Assembly: GCF_964355755.1 (NCBI RefSeq)
Contig: NC_092671.1
Coordinates: 9,063,001-9,127,000, forward strand
Reading direction: 5' to 3'
Source: Antedon mediterranea
Taxonomy: Eukaryota; Echinodermata; Crinoidea; Comatulida; Antedonidae
Length of the DNA: 64,000 nt
The stretch's first letter is position 1; every line of letters starts with the position of its first letter. The position numbers and the translations under genes are program-made. Shown here piece after piece: positions 12,034 to 34,445 of this stretch. The notes beneath the pieces were generated by a model, which was given only the letters and a program-made list of their open reading frames with translations, ran no database searches and was not told the DNA's origin.

Positions 12034-12035
12034 TT

Positions 12036-12141
12036 AAGTTTAAGTAGTGTCTTGCCTAAGGATACAAGTGGATTCGAACCCACGATCTCATGATCATTGT
12101 GCAGTTAATATCACCAAGACAATCAATCAATATTTTTTTGA
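12036..12141 (-). mobile_element. tRNA-derived SINE head
   Basis: On the minus strand the sequence has a good B box, GTGGGTTCGAATCCAC, preceded by a tRNA-like half with ATGATCATGAGATCG and followed by TTAGGCAAGACACTAC, a word often found just after the tRNA part in animal SINEs. It cannot fold as a full tRNA, so I call it a SINE fragment rather than a tRNA gene. Confidence 0.55.
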
Positions 12142-12855
12142 TTTGTTTTTGGCCACAATTAGCGACCAGGGACCACGATACCATTTTCGCGAACTATTTT
12201 TCCCATTTCTTCCTCTTTTATATTGAGTATCAGTCAAGAATTCTTGACAATTGAATTTGGACATGTCCAACCAACAGTGCCTCTTCATGATTTCCTTTGT
12301 AGACACCAGTACGGCATTCTTGTCATACAATAAGGAGATAATGCATGTTGATCTTGGGAGTGGGAAAGGATTGAGTGTTTTTGAGTTTATAGTTATAAAG
12401 TTAGAGTTCAACCAAATTTGTTTATTCCGATTTTGTACTGTTTTATTATTTTGCTATGAGTTGCTTACCGGAAAAGTTAGGGGTGGGTTACTATTTTCAG
12501 GTGCCTAATTTAAGATTAGTAATAGTAACCCACTACTCTAATAGTACCCCCGTTCTATTAGTAGCCCACCCTAAAAAACAATCAATAATAACCCAGGGTT
12601 ACAATTAGAAGATTTACGGTACTGTTTTACCAGTTATACAAGTACCAGTTATTTACTACTTTTAGACCATCATCTCCTTTTATAGCCAAGAATTATGCTG
12701 GTTGTAAAAGGAAATAATATTGCAATTATTAACAGTTATATTTATAGAAATTAATTTATGAAAATATGGTCTGTTTTTAAAGTGTTGAAACGCTAAAAAT
12801 TATCACTTTCAGAGTATATTCAAATTCAATGTTCAAATTAAGGTTTATAATTTAG
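12142..12855. other. Intergenic, no gene seen
   Basis: Open frames of up to 94 codons on both strands (12127-12508) overlap the SINE edge and each other and look accidental. A run of TTAGTA/ACCC words near 12500-12600 is mildly repetitive. Confidence 0.4.
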
Positions 12856-12857
12856 TA

Positions 12858-13010
12858 ATTGAGTTGTAGCTTGGTGGTTAAAATGTGCTTGTCTTCCAAT
12901 CCTAAGGTCCAGCTTCAATCCTTACCTAGTGCCAGGGTTGTAACTCACAAAGTATTTCAACTGCACTCCCTAACCCTCAAATTAATAAACATGATAAATT
13001 GGCAAGTTAA
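12858..13010 (+). mobile_element. tRNA-derived SINE, family 2 copy 1
   Basis: Contains an A-box-like TAGCTTGGTGGTTAAAATG and, about 35 bp on, a degenerate B box (GGTCCAGCTTCAATCC), then a body with GGGTTGTAACTCA and ACTGCACTCCCTAACCCTCA ending near AACATGATAAATT. The same order of words occurs at about 29540-29665, which shows a dispersed family. Confidence 0.6.
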
Positions 13011-13079
13011 TTAAATGTACAGGAATCTGCAACGTTAAATGTAAACCTAAACAAAGCGTAGATCACAATAATTGCTTTG

Positions 13080-13153
13080 TAACAATGCTTGGTCATTTTA
13101 TTAGTATCCCACAAGTGAATGGCTGACCATACTGTAATGACCAAGCATTGTTA
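13080..13153. repeat. Perfect 18-bp hairpin
   Basis: TAACAATGCTTGGTCATT at 13080-13097 and its exact complement at 13136-13153 enclose a 38-bp loop. It may be a tiny MITE remnant. Confidence 0.7.
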
Positions 13154-13456
13154 TAATTTAGGTCAAACTACTAGAAATTCTAATCTTTATAATGTATTGT
13201 TTCATAAATTGACCAAATTTTATACTTTCATCTTATTTTTAACAGTATAGTTTTGGTAACAAAATAATGTAATGTATGTAATACTCGAATATAATCCCAT
13301 CCCCTAATTTCGGCTCAGTGTGGTAAAGTTTACATTAGACTGTACCAGTCAATGCAAAGTATTTATGTACTGTATGCTATTTCATATTTAATAATATTTA
13401 AATTTGCAGCCAGGCTGTATTAGATTATAGTAGTTAATGCTTTACATTAGATCCCC

Positions 13457-15075
13457 TATTAAATTAAGGAGACACCTTGAGACCTAACAAAGTGTCCCCT
13501 TAATGGACCCAACAAAGTTTCCTTTTTAATAGACCCAACAAAGTGTCCCCTAAATGGACCCAACAAAGTTCCTTCTTAATGGACCCAACAAAGTGTCCCC
13601 TTAATGGACCCAACAAAGTGGCCCCTTAATGGACCCAACAAAGTGTCCCCTTAATGGACCCAACAAAGTGTCCCCTTAATGGACCCAACAAAGTGTCCCC
13701 TTAATGGACCCAACAAAGTGTCCTCTTATTAGACCCAACAAAGTGTCCCCTTAATGGACCCAACAAAGTGGCCCCTTAATGGACCCAACAAAGTGTCCCC
13801 TTAATAGACCCAACAAAGTTCCTTCTTAATGGACCCAACAAAGTGTCCCCTTAATGGCCCCAACAAAGTGTCCCCTTAATGGACCCAACAAAGTTCCTTC
13901 TTAATGGACCCAACAAAGTGTCCCCTTAATGGACCCAACAAAGTGTCCCCTTACAGTAAAAGACCCAACAAAGTGTCCCCTTAATAGACCCAACAAAGTT
14001 CCTTCTTAATGGACCCAACAAAGTGTCCCCTTAATGGACCCAACAAAGTGTCCACTTAATGGACCCAACAAGGTGTCCCCTTAATAGACCCAACAAGGTG
14101 TCCCCTTAATAGACCCAACAAGTTCCTTCTTAATGGACCCAACAAAGTGTCCCCTTAATGGACCCAACAAAGTGTCCCCTTAATGGACCCAACAAAGTGT
14201 CCCCTTAATGGACCCAACAAAGTTCCTTCTCAATAGACCCAACAAAGTGTCCCCTTAACAGACCCAACAAAGTTCCTTCTTAATAGACCCAACAAAGTGT
14301 CCCCTTAATAGACCCAACAAAGTGTCCCCTTAATAGACCCAACAAAGTTCCTTCTCAATAGACCCAACAAAGTGTCCCCTCAATAGACCTAACAAAGTGT
14401 CCCCTTAACAGACCCAACAAAGTTCCTTCTTAATGGACCCAACAAAGTGTCCCCTTAACAGACCCAACAAAGTTCCTTCTTAATAGACCCAACAAAGTGT
14501 CCCCTTAATGGACCCAACAAAGTGGCCCCTTAATGGACCCAACAAAGTGTCCCCTTAATAGACCCAACAAAGTGTCCCCTTAATAGACCCAACAAAGTGT
14601 CCCCTCAATAGACCTAACAAAGTGTCCCCTTAACAGACCCAACAAAGTTCCTTCTTAATGGACCCAACAAAGTGTCCCCTTAATAGACCCAACAAAGTGT
14701 CCCCTTAACAGACCCAACAAAGTTCCTTCTTAATAGACCCAACAAAGTGTCCCCTTAATGGACCCAACAAAGTGTCCCCTTAATAGACCCAACAAAGTGT
14801 CCCTTTAATAGACCCAACAAAGTGTCCCCTCAATAGACCTAACAAAGTGTCCCCTTAACAGACCCAACAAAGTTCCTTCTTAATGGACCCAACAAAGTGT
14901 CCCCTTAATAGACCCAACAAAGTTCCTTCTTAATGGACCCAACAAAGTTCCTTCTTAATAGACCCAACAAAGTTCCTTCTTAATAGACCCAACAAAGTGT
15001 CCCCTTAATGGACCCAACAAAGTGTCCCCTTAATAGACCCAACAAAGTTCCTTCTTAATGGACCCAACAAAGTGT
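13457..15075. repeat. 25-bp minisatellite array, about 64 units
   Basis: Direct tandem repeat of a 25-bp unit that reads GACCCAACAAAGTG followed by TCCCCTTAATG. A second unit type has GTTCCTTCTTAAT in place of GTGTCCCCTTAAT. The two types alternate in larger blocks, especially after 14060. Rare variants (GTGGCCCC, ACAGACCC, AGGTG) also recur in blocks. The units are uninterrupted, and several frames stay open only briefly because TAA occurs in the unit. Confidence 0.95.
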
Positions 15076-15395
15076 TTAATAGAGTATTGATAACAAATTA
15101 TAATTTATTGTGTTTAAAAAAATGTTAACAAATAACACATACTGTACCAGGGTAACTTTACAACTTTTCTTCAATCTCTGAAACTTAAAATATAAGTTTG
15201 TAATATTGTTGATCTTCAAAACCTTAAATAAATATTTCCATACGGAGAGGTGCCGCATTTACGGGTATATTTTCGAGGGCCTGGTAGCACAAGTGTTGGA
15301 AAATATGGAGAGTTGGTAGCACAAGTGTGGGAAATGACAGGGTGAAATTAGTAGTTTAAAGTCCCTGGCCCGCCCACCCGTGTCAAAGTCATGAT

Positions 15396-15581
15396 TTATC
15401 GGCAAATTTTGCAGGTATTTTGGCATACTGCAATGCTTAATGCTATAAGCCCGGCTATAATAAGCCCATCGCTAATACCTTTGAATAGGCCTAGAGTTTT
15501 CGCATCAGCAGAAGTACACGAAACATAGCCTAGGACAAAATCATTAAACTGTGACCACTCTTGATCATCGTTGTCATGCAC
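15396..15581 (-). other. Possible small ORF or first exon, one predicted membrane segment
   Basis: A minus-strand ATG at 15579-15581 opens 61 codons ending in TGCCGATAA. The N-terminal half is acidic (MHDNDDQEWSQFNDFV). The C-terminal half has a hydrophobic stretch ISDGLIIAGLIALSIAV that would suit a membrane helix. A possible donor GGTATTAG inside the frame (about 15475) could instead make this a first exon. No family is recognised and no further exon was found. It lies 0.8 kb upstream of catalase in divergent orientation. Confidence 0.25.
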
Positions 15582-16371
15582 CGCGGACGCGCGATTAACT
15601 TGTCAAAACACGTTCATGATTTTGCCATGAACGCTCACTTTGGCCATGTGCAGATCATGCCGGGAACCAGTACTAATATTGCGCCCTCTTTGGCGTAGCC
15701 TTGTTTCTGCCGTCATTTTAGAGAACACTGGATTTTGGTAAATGGTAGTTCAAGTCCGTAGTATTTTTCAGTAAAACAGGTAGCGCAAGTGCCTCGTGTC
15801 TTGAAGTGGCTGCTGCACCCTCCCCCCTGTTTGGTTTATATACAAGTGACCCCTGGGCTTCAAAATAAATTTATACTACTATGAATATTTTTTTGAAATA
15901 TGTAGTTTTGCCCTATAATTTATTGCATTTTGTGCTGTAAATAACAAAATCTGTAAATATTTACCTTAAATAAATCAAGATGGTCTACAATTGGATACTT
16001 GTACTAATGTAGTTTAATCTACCAATTGTACAAAGAATCTAACCAATGAATGATGTTGCATGTGACTTTTGAATCTAGGTATTATCATTTGTACCGCCTG
16101 TTGATGACATAGCACTTTTAGATAAGCTTTGCTGGTGTATTTACATTTCCACACACAGTGTTAGCTCTCTCATTGTCCCAGCACTTTTGATTCATGCTCA
16201 GCCAATCAGGAGACTATGATTTCTGGTGGTAGCAATATAAGCATTGTTAATACTCCAATAAGCAAGTATATTTTCACAGTCCCTGGACTAGATAACAGAT
16301 AGGTGTGTTGTATTTAGTAAAGATTCAAGTTTAGATCTTTCTTTCTCTTGCGTTGTCCTCAATCAGTCAAA

Positions 16372-26567
<10,196 letters not shown>

Positions 26568-27421
26568 AGAGCTTATATTTTATACCTCTTGGAGGTACTT
26601 GGCTGAATGCTAATTGTGAATGATTTAAATTTGTCATATTTTATTAAGTTTTCACCATATAATATTCAACAATAGCACTGTTCATTAAAATGAATGCATA
26701 AAATGTTTTAAAATATATTTTATCTACAAACTTGCAAGGAAAGTAATATTTCCATTATTTTAAATTTTGGCAAAATACACACCTGGGTTAAAAATGGTAG
26801 CTTTTGTTTCAGTATTTAAAGATGGTTACTTTATGAATTTCCATTTGTTCCTTCATAGAATATTATTATTGTATTATATATATCTTTTTCCATGATTCTT
26901 CAGTTAAATTATATATGTGTGGGTCTGCTATACAGTACATCTCACTAATATTTGTACAGTAATGTGTTTCCTTGATCGCTATTGAGTTCATATTGGAATT
27001 TATGAGTAAAAACAGACTTGGATTGGAAATTACGGGAATAAACAAGTGGTTTGTCTCAATCTCAATTGTGGTACAAACAAAATAAGCAAAAAGCTAAATG
27101 TTGAACACCAACAGACTTTTCATGATTGAAATTCAATTTTATATAATGTATAACAACACATATTAGAATGTTAGATTAAATTGTATTTTTTTTCGGTTTA
27201 ATACAAAATGAAGTGAATATAATTATGTAATTGGTAAACAAAAACAAGCATATATTAGTTCTGAATCTGAATTTTCATTTAATCTTACTAATAAAAAAGA
27301 TTATTACAATTAATGTGTTACTTTGTATATTTTGAAAAAAAATTCCCAAGCTTTTTGTAAACTTATGAAAACAATGGCTATCTATTTATACATATACAAA
27401 ATGTCATTTCTAGTACACTAG

Positions 27422-27547
27422 GCTCTGTGTACACAATCAAACTTTATGTGACAAACAAATATTAAATGCCCATATATAGACATGATGATATCACTACCAT
27501 ATTTGGGCACATCACATTTTTTTGTCACATAAAGTTTGATAGTGTTA
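27422..27547. mobile_element. Family A MITE, copy 2
   Basis: Lies between the catalase and INSC 3' ends. Left arm ATCAAACTTTATGTGACA, centre GACATGATGATATCA, right arm TGTCACATAAAGTTTGAT. The interior contains CCATATTTGGGCACATCACA. The outermost bases are decayed. Confidence 0.75.
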
Positions 27548-27745
27548 TGAAAAATTTAATTTTCTATCTATTCAAATACAAACACAAATTACTTTAAACT
27601 AATAAATATAATTTAATTACCTGATTAATTTACTCTGTACATTTAAATCACTTTGATGTGGTTTCATTTTATCTGTCCTTACCATTGTTATACTGCATAA
27701 TAAATATTAATAATTATTGTATTAAATAACATATATTTTAATCCT

Positions 27746-30700
27746 TTATACAAAACTTTCTTTAACTTTTGAGCAAAATAAAAAAGAGTCTGTAATTCTA
27801 GGTTGAACAAGTTCTTCGATAATCATCTCTTCAAATTCCTCACAAACAAACGTGTGTAATTTCCTTAATGTAACCTGTCAAAAAAAAATATATTTAAAAT
27901 AAATACTTAACTTATGCTATTTAAAAAAAAATTCTAGTAAAAAGTGAGACTAAATGCTCTGTTTATTTTCTATCCTAATAAGAAAAATCAATTTTTTTTT
28001 TCTAATTGCTCATCATTCACAATCGTCGATTTTTTTAACACATGTAAACTAATGTAATTAACTTAATAGTAACTTAACACAAGTGAACTGTTACTTAAAG
28101 ATTTTAATCTTACCAGACACGCCAACAACACTGAATCACTATTATTCCTTTCCAACGAATTATAGCACAAATCCGCAAGCTGATTCACACCTGTGGAACA
28201 GTGATTAAATTACTATTATTAACAAGTTATAAAATACTACGTTTTACATTTTCACATTTCACACAACCCATATACCAAAGTAAGTAATTTACTTTTGTGG
28301 ATTGCCTAAGATTAAAAAACCAAAACATGTTTGATATGCAGATGCCCCGACCAGTTGCTAAACTCTCTCTCTCCCCTTTCCCCAGTATTCCCTCTCAATG
28401 TGGTATGGTTGAACGGCACTAGTTTGTATACACGCATAATAGAGATAAGATTGATCTCATCCTCAACTTTTTATAAAAATTCACAAAAAAGAGTCATGCT
28501 CAAATACAGGCAAAGACATACATGTCCTTGATCAGATTGCATATGTTGAACAATAAAAAAATAATTTGGACAACACAAAGACATATTGTTTCATGAATTA
28601 TTACTCATGATTTATCGGTTTACCATACATTTACCATCATTTGGCTTTTAACTCACCATTCATGTTTGTGATGAGAGTTGCAGAAGATTTGTTTTGTACT
28701 AGTCTACCAAGCACTATTGCTGCTTTTTGCTGAACATTCTCGCAGAGTTCATGCGTTTTCTGTAAGTTTTCTTGATTTATATATTTGAGTGTAACGACGG
28801 CCTCATCTAGAAAGTTAAATAATACTTTAATACCACCGGCTTCAATGACTTGTTGTCGACATGATTCAGATGACACAATGTTTGAAAGTGTAGTTGCCAC
28901 CTGCAAAATATAAGTATTATTTTTGGTGGATTTTGCTTGCCATACTTGAAAGTTCGTGCATGTTTTCTGTTGCAAAAAGATGCACTGGCTTTAGATGTTG
29001 ATTCATGTTACTGTACTATTGACAATAAGAAAAAAAGGATAAAATATTATTAATAAATAATAATTGTTTTTTATTATTATTTTGCAGATAAATAATAATG
29101 GTATATTTTAGAGATACATATTTGTGGTACTGTACTGTGCTAGGTTTGAATCGATACCTCACTGATTGATGAAAAAAGAATATGCTAGTTCTTACATGAT
29201 TCTTGGAATAAAGATTGTCAGCTTTTCCACTTAGACAGCCGCTTAGTAATGCTTCAGCAGTGTTGTACGTTTCTAGGTATTCACATGACATACTGTCCAT
29301 GAAAGTAATGTTGGATATCGCTGCTGCTGCAAACATAAAAACATCTGAAGATGGTGCTATTATGCATAAATCTAAAACATAAATCCAAAATAAAACCATA
29401 ACTCTCACTGAACTTCAAGAAAATTGTTTATATAGTTAATAATTCTATAATTATAATACCAGTTGAAAGATTTGTTGGCTTAAGTAGATTTTTTCCTTGC
29501 TAAGCATGGCTTAGAACAATAATTTAGACAATTATACTGTAGTACAGCTTGGTGGTGAATATTCTTGCATTCCAAAGGCGTGGTTCAATCTTGCCTGGGT
29601 CCTAACTCATTACTCCACTGCCTAAGCCTCAAGCGAGCCTTAATTTATAGTTTATAAGCACGATAAATTTATGATTTATTCATCTTGTAATTGCCGTTAC
29701 TTGCCGATAAATCGTATAAAAAATCATACTTGTAAGTTCTCTCAGCAGATCATCTAGATATTCTATGAAGCCAAGCAAATGTTGAACATTGTCCACATTG
29801 GGTGAGGTAATTTGAGCTAAGATTCTGGCAACCCCAGTTTTCACTTCAATGGAAGATTCCGATGATAACAAGTCAGCTAGAACAGGTACGCCATTAGCCT
29901 ACAATAATGGTATCAATATTAATAGTTATAATTTTCATTGTGAATGGTTTTTAAAGTATACGCAATTTGAAATGTGTTCAAATCTTTTGCTAAGTTATGG
30001 GCCGGATTAATTTGTTTACCTTTTCTAACTCTATCTGTGCTTGCTGTATTTCACAAAGAACTCCGATTGTTTTAAGTGCATCTACCTTCATTGAATCAAC
30101 ATTGTTTAATGAACATATCTGACATAAGATCTGAACACCATCTTCCTAAAATTAAAATTACCAGATTGAATGCTTCCAAACATTAAAACTTTTAAAGATG
30201 TATTGTCCCCCAAACTTACATGAAAAATAAAGATTATTAAAATCAGATTTTGAATAGGCCATTTAGTTTTCATCAAGTTAATCACTTCTACAGGATAAAA
30301 AAATGTTTTCACTTATAAAAACACAAAACAAACATATCAATTCAACCAAAACCCCAATTTGACTATTTTTGGCTTTAACTTACAGTTTTTTGGGGTAAAT
30401 CATTTTTTTTCAATCAAATTTTTGGAACATCAAAATGGCATATTCACAAGAAAAAATATTTTTTCTGGGGGACAATATATCTTTAATCTGGATATTTATT
30501 ATCAGTACTTGAAGGTTGGCAATAGGCGGGCCTACATATTTAGAACTCGGGTTTACCTTAATGATGACCTTACTTATTTCTTGGTCTGTGGCTATTGCTT
30601 GTAACGATTCTATTGCAACACGTAAATGATAAATACTAGCTGATCCTCGAATGTCTTCTAACAAACTCTGAAATTAGCAAAATATAACTTAAACAGTACA

Positions 30701-33700
30701 GTACAGTTGGAATGGAATTTTATATTATACAAATAATGAATGTTTTTGAGTTGGAGGGTGAGAATATTTCATGAGTTGAGCAATTGACTGCTCTATTTAT
30801 ATATATATATATAATAGAGCAGTCAATGTTTTACTTCTAATATCAATTTTTCATTATATAGTGCTAATTCCAAAAGATGTGTTATGTGTAAGTATAATAA
30901 GAATACAATCGGGTGTATTATAAACAAAAATAAATGTTTACCCCGACAAGATTAGCTTGGATTGTTTCAGATAGTCCAGCAAAAGCGTGGCCAAGGTTGC
31001 TTAATGTTTTTAATACAGGAACAACACCTTTTCCAGATGATACCTTAAAACTGAAAACACATGAAACAATTATGTTGTTATCTTTCTAGATGTTTTTTTT
31101 TTTATTACAATGAATAATAACAAAAGTATGTATTACTTTTCCATATGACACATCAGCATTCTGCTTTGTATTCTAACATGTTCATGTTTCTGCAAGGAAA
31201 TAATAATATAGCATATTTTTATTTTAAATCCTGTCAGTAATTGTCAGTAACTCCTTATAGTTAAATCTTGCCAGTACAATTCGAGTCATTCATGTGCAGG
31301 ATGCATTTCAACTTAATATTGGTAAAAGATAAATATTTTGGTACACATGGCGTTTTATATGTATATCAATTGAGCTCGAATCAGACAAAAACTGTTGGAT
31401 CAAGATAGTATAAACTCTTACTTCTGATATGTTAAATGGTACTGATGTATAAAGAAAGCCAATGAAGTTGCCGATTATTTTCTCTATCTGATTGATCAAT
31501 TGGAAGGCAAGCCTCTGGATGGTTTGGGCATCAGCAGCATCTAGCTTGCTAAAAAATGTAAAGTTATCGACAAAAAATTAAATCTTTCCTAATAAAAATG
31601 AGTTTAACAATATAATACAACATTTTTTATGATATAATTAATTTAGAATTATTTAATTCTAAAATGATGACATGATCTTTACTTGAAGTTGATTAGGTAA
31701 TACAGTATATCTCTTACTTGTAAAAGTCTGCAAAATATGTTGAAACTTCCCAAACCTTTTTTCGTAGATTAAGAATGTTTGCTGAAATGGAAACAAATAA
31801 TCCTGTATTATGTATTAGTAGTAAATCTTATATATGTTTCATTTTCTGATTGAAAGCGCCGTTTTTTAAGTATATTTTCGGTCATACAATAATGGAATAT
31901 TCCACTCTTTTATAATAAAGATTTTAAAAGCATTTTAACCAAATATACAGTAATAATATTTGTGATGCATACATTTTTTAAGCTTGGAGGCTTTGGCCAT
32001 ATCTACGGCTGGACAATGTATTGTTTTAGCTTGAAGCAAACACATACATTCTGGTTCAGTCATCAACCTGATGTCCTGCATCCAACGTTCTACGGGGTTT
32101 ACTAGTAGACCTTCTTTAGATCTATCAAAGGAACCATTAAATAAAGTCAGTGAGTGATAACACAAAAACACAAGTTGCTCACGGTGTACAGCTTTTGTAC
32201 GCGCGCGTTTAAAACTGATATCAACCATACGGCTATATTACGCGCGTTCAAACGTCGATGGATTATTACGCGCGCGTTCAAACGCAGATGGATTTATTAC
32301 ACGCGCGTTCAAAAGTTGATGAAAATTTTAAGGCTTTAGTACGCACGCGTGAACTTTGTGATGTAATGTAGATTTATAATGTTTGATACTGTTTTCAGAC
32401 AATCTGTTATTTTAATTATGCATTAGGCTTAATATATTTACAATTTTTTATACAGACCTTTATTTTTAAGATGTAGTATAAATTGTTAAAGCTGTTTGAT
32501 AGTAATTGTATACAGTTCAATGAATTTGATTTTGTTAGCATATTTTCTTATTGACACCCTACTGGTTGACGGTGTCTACAAAATTAGTAGTGGTTAAAAT
32601 CTACAGGAGGGATGGCCTTATTTAAACTCCTAACCCCACGCAATTATAAACGACTTTCAAGACCCGGTATATAGAATGAAATATTTTTCGGGACGTGTTT
32701 TAAATAATAACTAATATCCACAACAAACTGTGAGGTGGTATTCGTATATCTTACTCATTGAAAGCTTGGTTGTTGAACCACTGATTTAATGCACTCTCTC
32801 TATTTACTTGGTTCGACCTAAGAAGAAAATATTTAAAGCTAATAAGAAAATAAAATTTCCAAACAAACAACAATAGCATATTTATTATTAATAATTATGT
32901 AATACAATGATAGGGTAGGCTGATAATATTAAAGTGTGAAAACCTCAGAACTACTAAAAAATCAAAATATATAATTGTATCCGTAAGAAATGTATGTATG
33001 TTCACATTAATCTTATATTCGGTATAATTAGCTTGTTCGTAACACATATATCTTAATGATGGAGTTGCCCTCGGGACATGCATCGTCCTTTAAGAATGTC
33101 TATTTTTTACTTCTTTAATCATCAGCCATTGGTAGCACGTAGTACATTGGTAGTTCCTGGTATAATCATTACATCCTTCCTTCAGGCTATTAATTAATTA
33201 TATTATATTACAGGTATAAGGCTGTGGTGTGCAAACATGGCTACTACCACGATATTTTGTGTTTGTCTCTTAGGATCAATTAATTAATAAAGCATACATG
33301 TCTATAATTATTAACCATGATAAAGCAATTCTTGCTTTTTTTATTGATTTTAATTAGTCTCTTCTACAATTTACTCTTTGATGCTTAAACTTCAATTCGG
33401 AAATAGCAATTTCTTTATTATATTAAATGGTCCTTCAATAACAAAAGAAACGACGATAATTCCCTTAGCAAATAGAAGCCAAGTTTATGTAATGAGAGAT
33501 CAAGTAGGTCTACTACATCAACATTCGTAGAAAATAATGTTTATACTGTATTTATTTAGCGTAGGCCCTATACACAATTGTATCGTCAGTGACACAATAA
33601 TAGTTGCAGTGTCCCCATGCCATTCCAACAAATGCCTTTGGAATGCTTCATCATCATCTCTGGGGTAATAATTATGATGTTTCAGAGTCGTGACAATCAA

Positions 33701-34318
33701 ACTTCCGTCATTTTTTATGACATCTGTTCAAAATCAATGCATTATAAATTCAATGTAACGACAATGCTCATTTCTTGATTACTGTATTACGTCACGAAAT
33801 ACGCGAGTCAAGTTATTGAACGAAAGTAGCTATATATACAGAGGAATGTTTATTTTACAACTCTTAATCGTACCCATCCCCATAGAAGCGCAGCACACGC
33901 ATTGACGTTGCTTTTCCCACCGTACAGGAGAACTAAAGACAGTATTCCTGGTCTAAACGCGGTAAAATGGATGAGTTATGAATTAAGTTTTTGCACAATG
34001 TAGACAATTTATAAGATATGACCATAACACAACATACAGGTGCGGTATTGCCTATTTGTATTATTCCACGTACAGTTTTGACTAAACTCTGTATCTTGCG
34101 GCGTTGGAGATCTTGATACAATTTTAATTCAAGCACTCAAATACCACGAAAACCAATTTCACATAGCAATGGCAAAAAAAACCCAAACAAACAAATCTTA
34201 CCTTACAATACCCTGCATCTTCCAAACAGGTAAACAAATCAATTATTCTAAAATGTCCAGGTGTCGATGATTTTATCTGTGCGTCTGAAACCGACGATCG
34301 GTCTCTACGATCTCCCAT
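27746..34318 (-). CDS. INSC: Inscuteable spindle-orientation adaptor (16 exons, 646 aa)
   Basis: Armadillo-repeat adaptor that links the Par3 polarity complex to LGN/Pins at the cell cortex to orient the mitotic spindle. Minus-strand exons, 5' to 3': 34202-34318, 33874-33952, 33576-33723, 32755-32817, 31973-32121, 31718-31781, 31422-31548, 31137-31189, 30942-31050, 30557-30667, 30020-30145, 29730-29898, 29196-29371, 28657-28900, 28114-28190, 27746-27874. Phases agree throughout. Diagnostic segments are the LGN-binding helix VERWMQDIRLMTEPECMCLL (about residues 146-165), armadillo pieces AAAISNITFMDSMSCE and CENVQQKAAIVLGRL, and the C-terminus LVQPRITDSFLFC ending ESFV, a PDZ-binding tail as in vertebrate INSC. 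The first three exons (about 115 residues) match nothing I know, and their donors (GTACGA, GTGTAT) are weak, so the N-terminus is less certain. Confidence 0.93.
29540..29665 (+). mobile_element. tRNA-derived SINE, family 2 copy 2
   Basis: In an INSC intron, opposite to the gene. A-box region CAGCTTGGTGGTGAATAT, B box GTGGTTCAATCTTG, then GGGTCCTAACTCA, CCACTGCCTAAGCCTCA and GCACGATAAATTTA in the same order as the copy at 12858. Confidence 0.6.
30196..30482. mobile_element. Family B MITE flanked by TTAA, copy 1
   Basis: Begins AGATGTATTGTCCCCC and ends GGGGGACAATATATCT, an inverted repeat with one mismatch, bounded by TTAA at 30192-30195 and 30483-30486. Sits in an INSC intron. There is no coding sequence. 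Confidence 0.85.
30783..30827. repeat. TA-repeat cruciform
   Basis: ATTGACTGCTCTATT, then a pure TA run, then the exact complement AATAGAGCAGTCAAT. The 15-bp arms with a TA loop should extrude readily as a hairpin. In an INSC intron. Confidence 0.8.
32198..32345. repeat. Minisatellite with CGCGCG core in INSC intron
   Basis: Four to five degenerate units of about 37-40 bp, each with TACGCGCGCGTTCAAA or a variant followed by a GATGGAT-like word. The CG-rich cores contrast with the AT-rich flanks. Confidence 0.7.
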
Positions 34319-34445
34319 TTTACTTACAATGGAAGAGTCCAAAAGAAAGTTGCGAGAAAGATGCTCCATTAATGTTAAAGGGGTGTTTGACAATTTCATT
34401 TCATTATTTATTTTGGTCTATTTAAGTATATACAAAAAAAAAAAA

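Noticed and set aside
12036-12141. Possible tRNA gene
   Set aside because: Good B box but no complete cloverleaf, and it continues into SINE-type sequence.
13457-15075. Regular repeat array that could be mistaken for a CRISPR
   Set aside because: The 25-bp units abut directly with no unique spacers, the surroundings are intron-bearing eukaryotic genes and no cas genes exist.
28637-28975. INSC exon read as extending to 28975 as a separate small gene
   Set aside because: A good acceptor (TTTTGCAG) ends at 28901 and the upstream part does not match INSC; phase agreement with the neighbouring exon supports 28657-28900 only.
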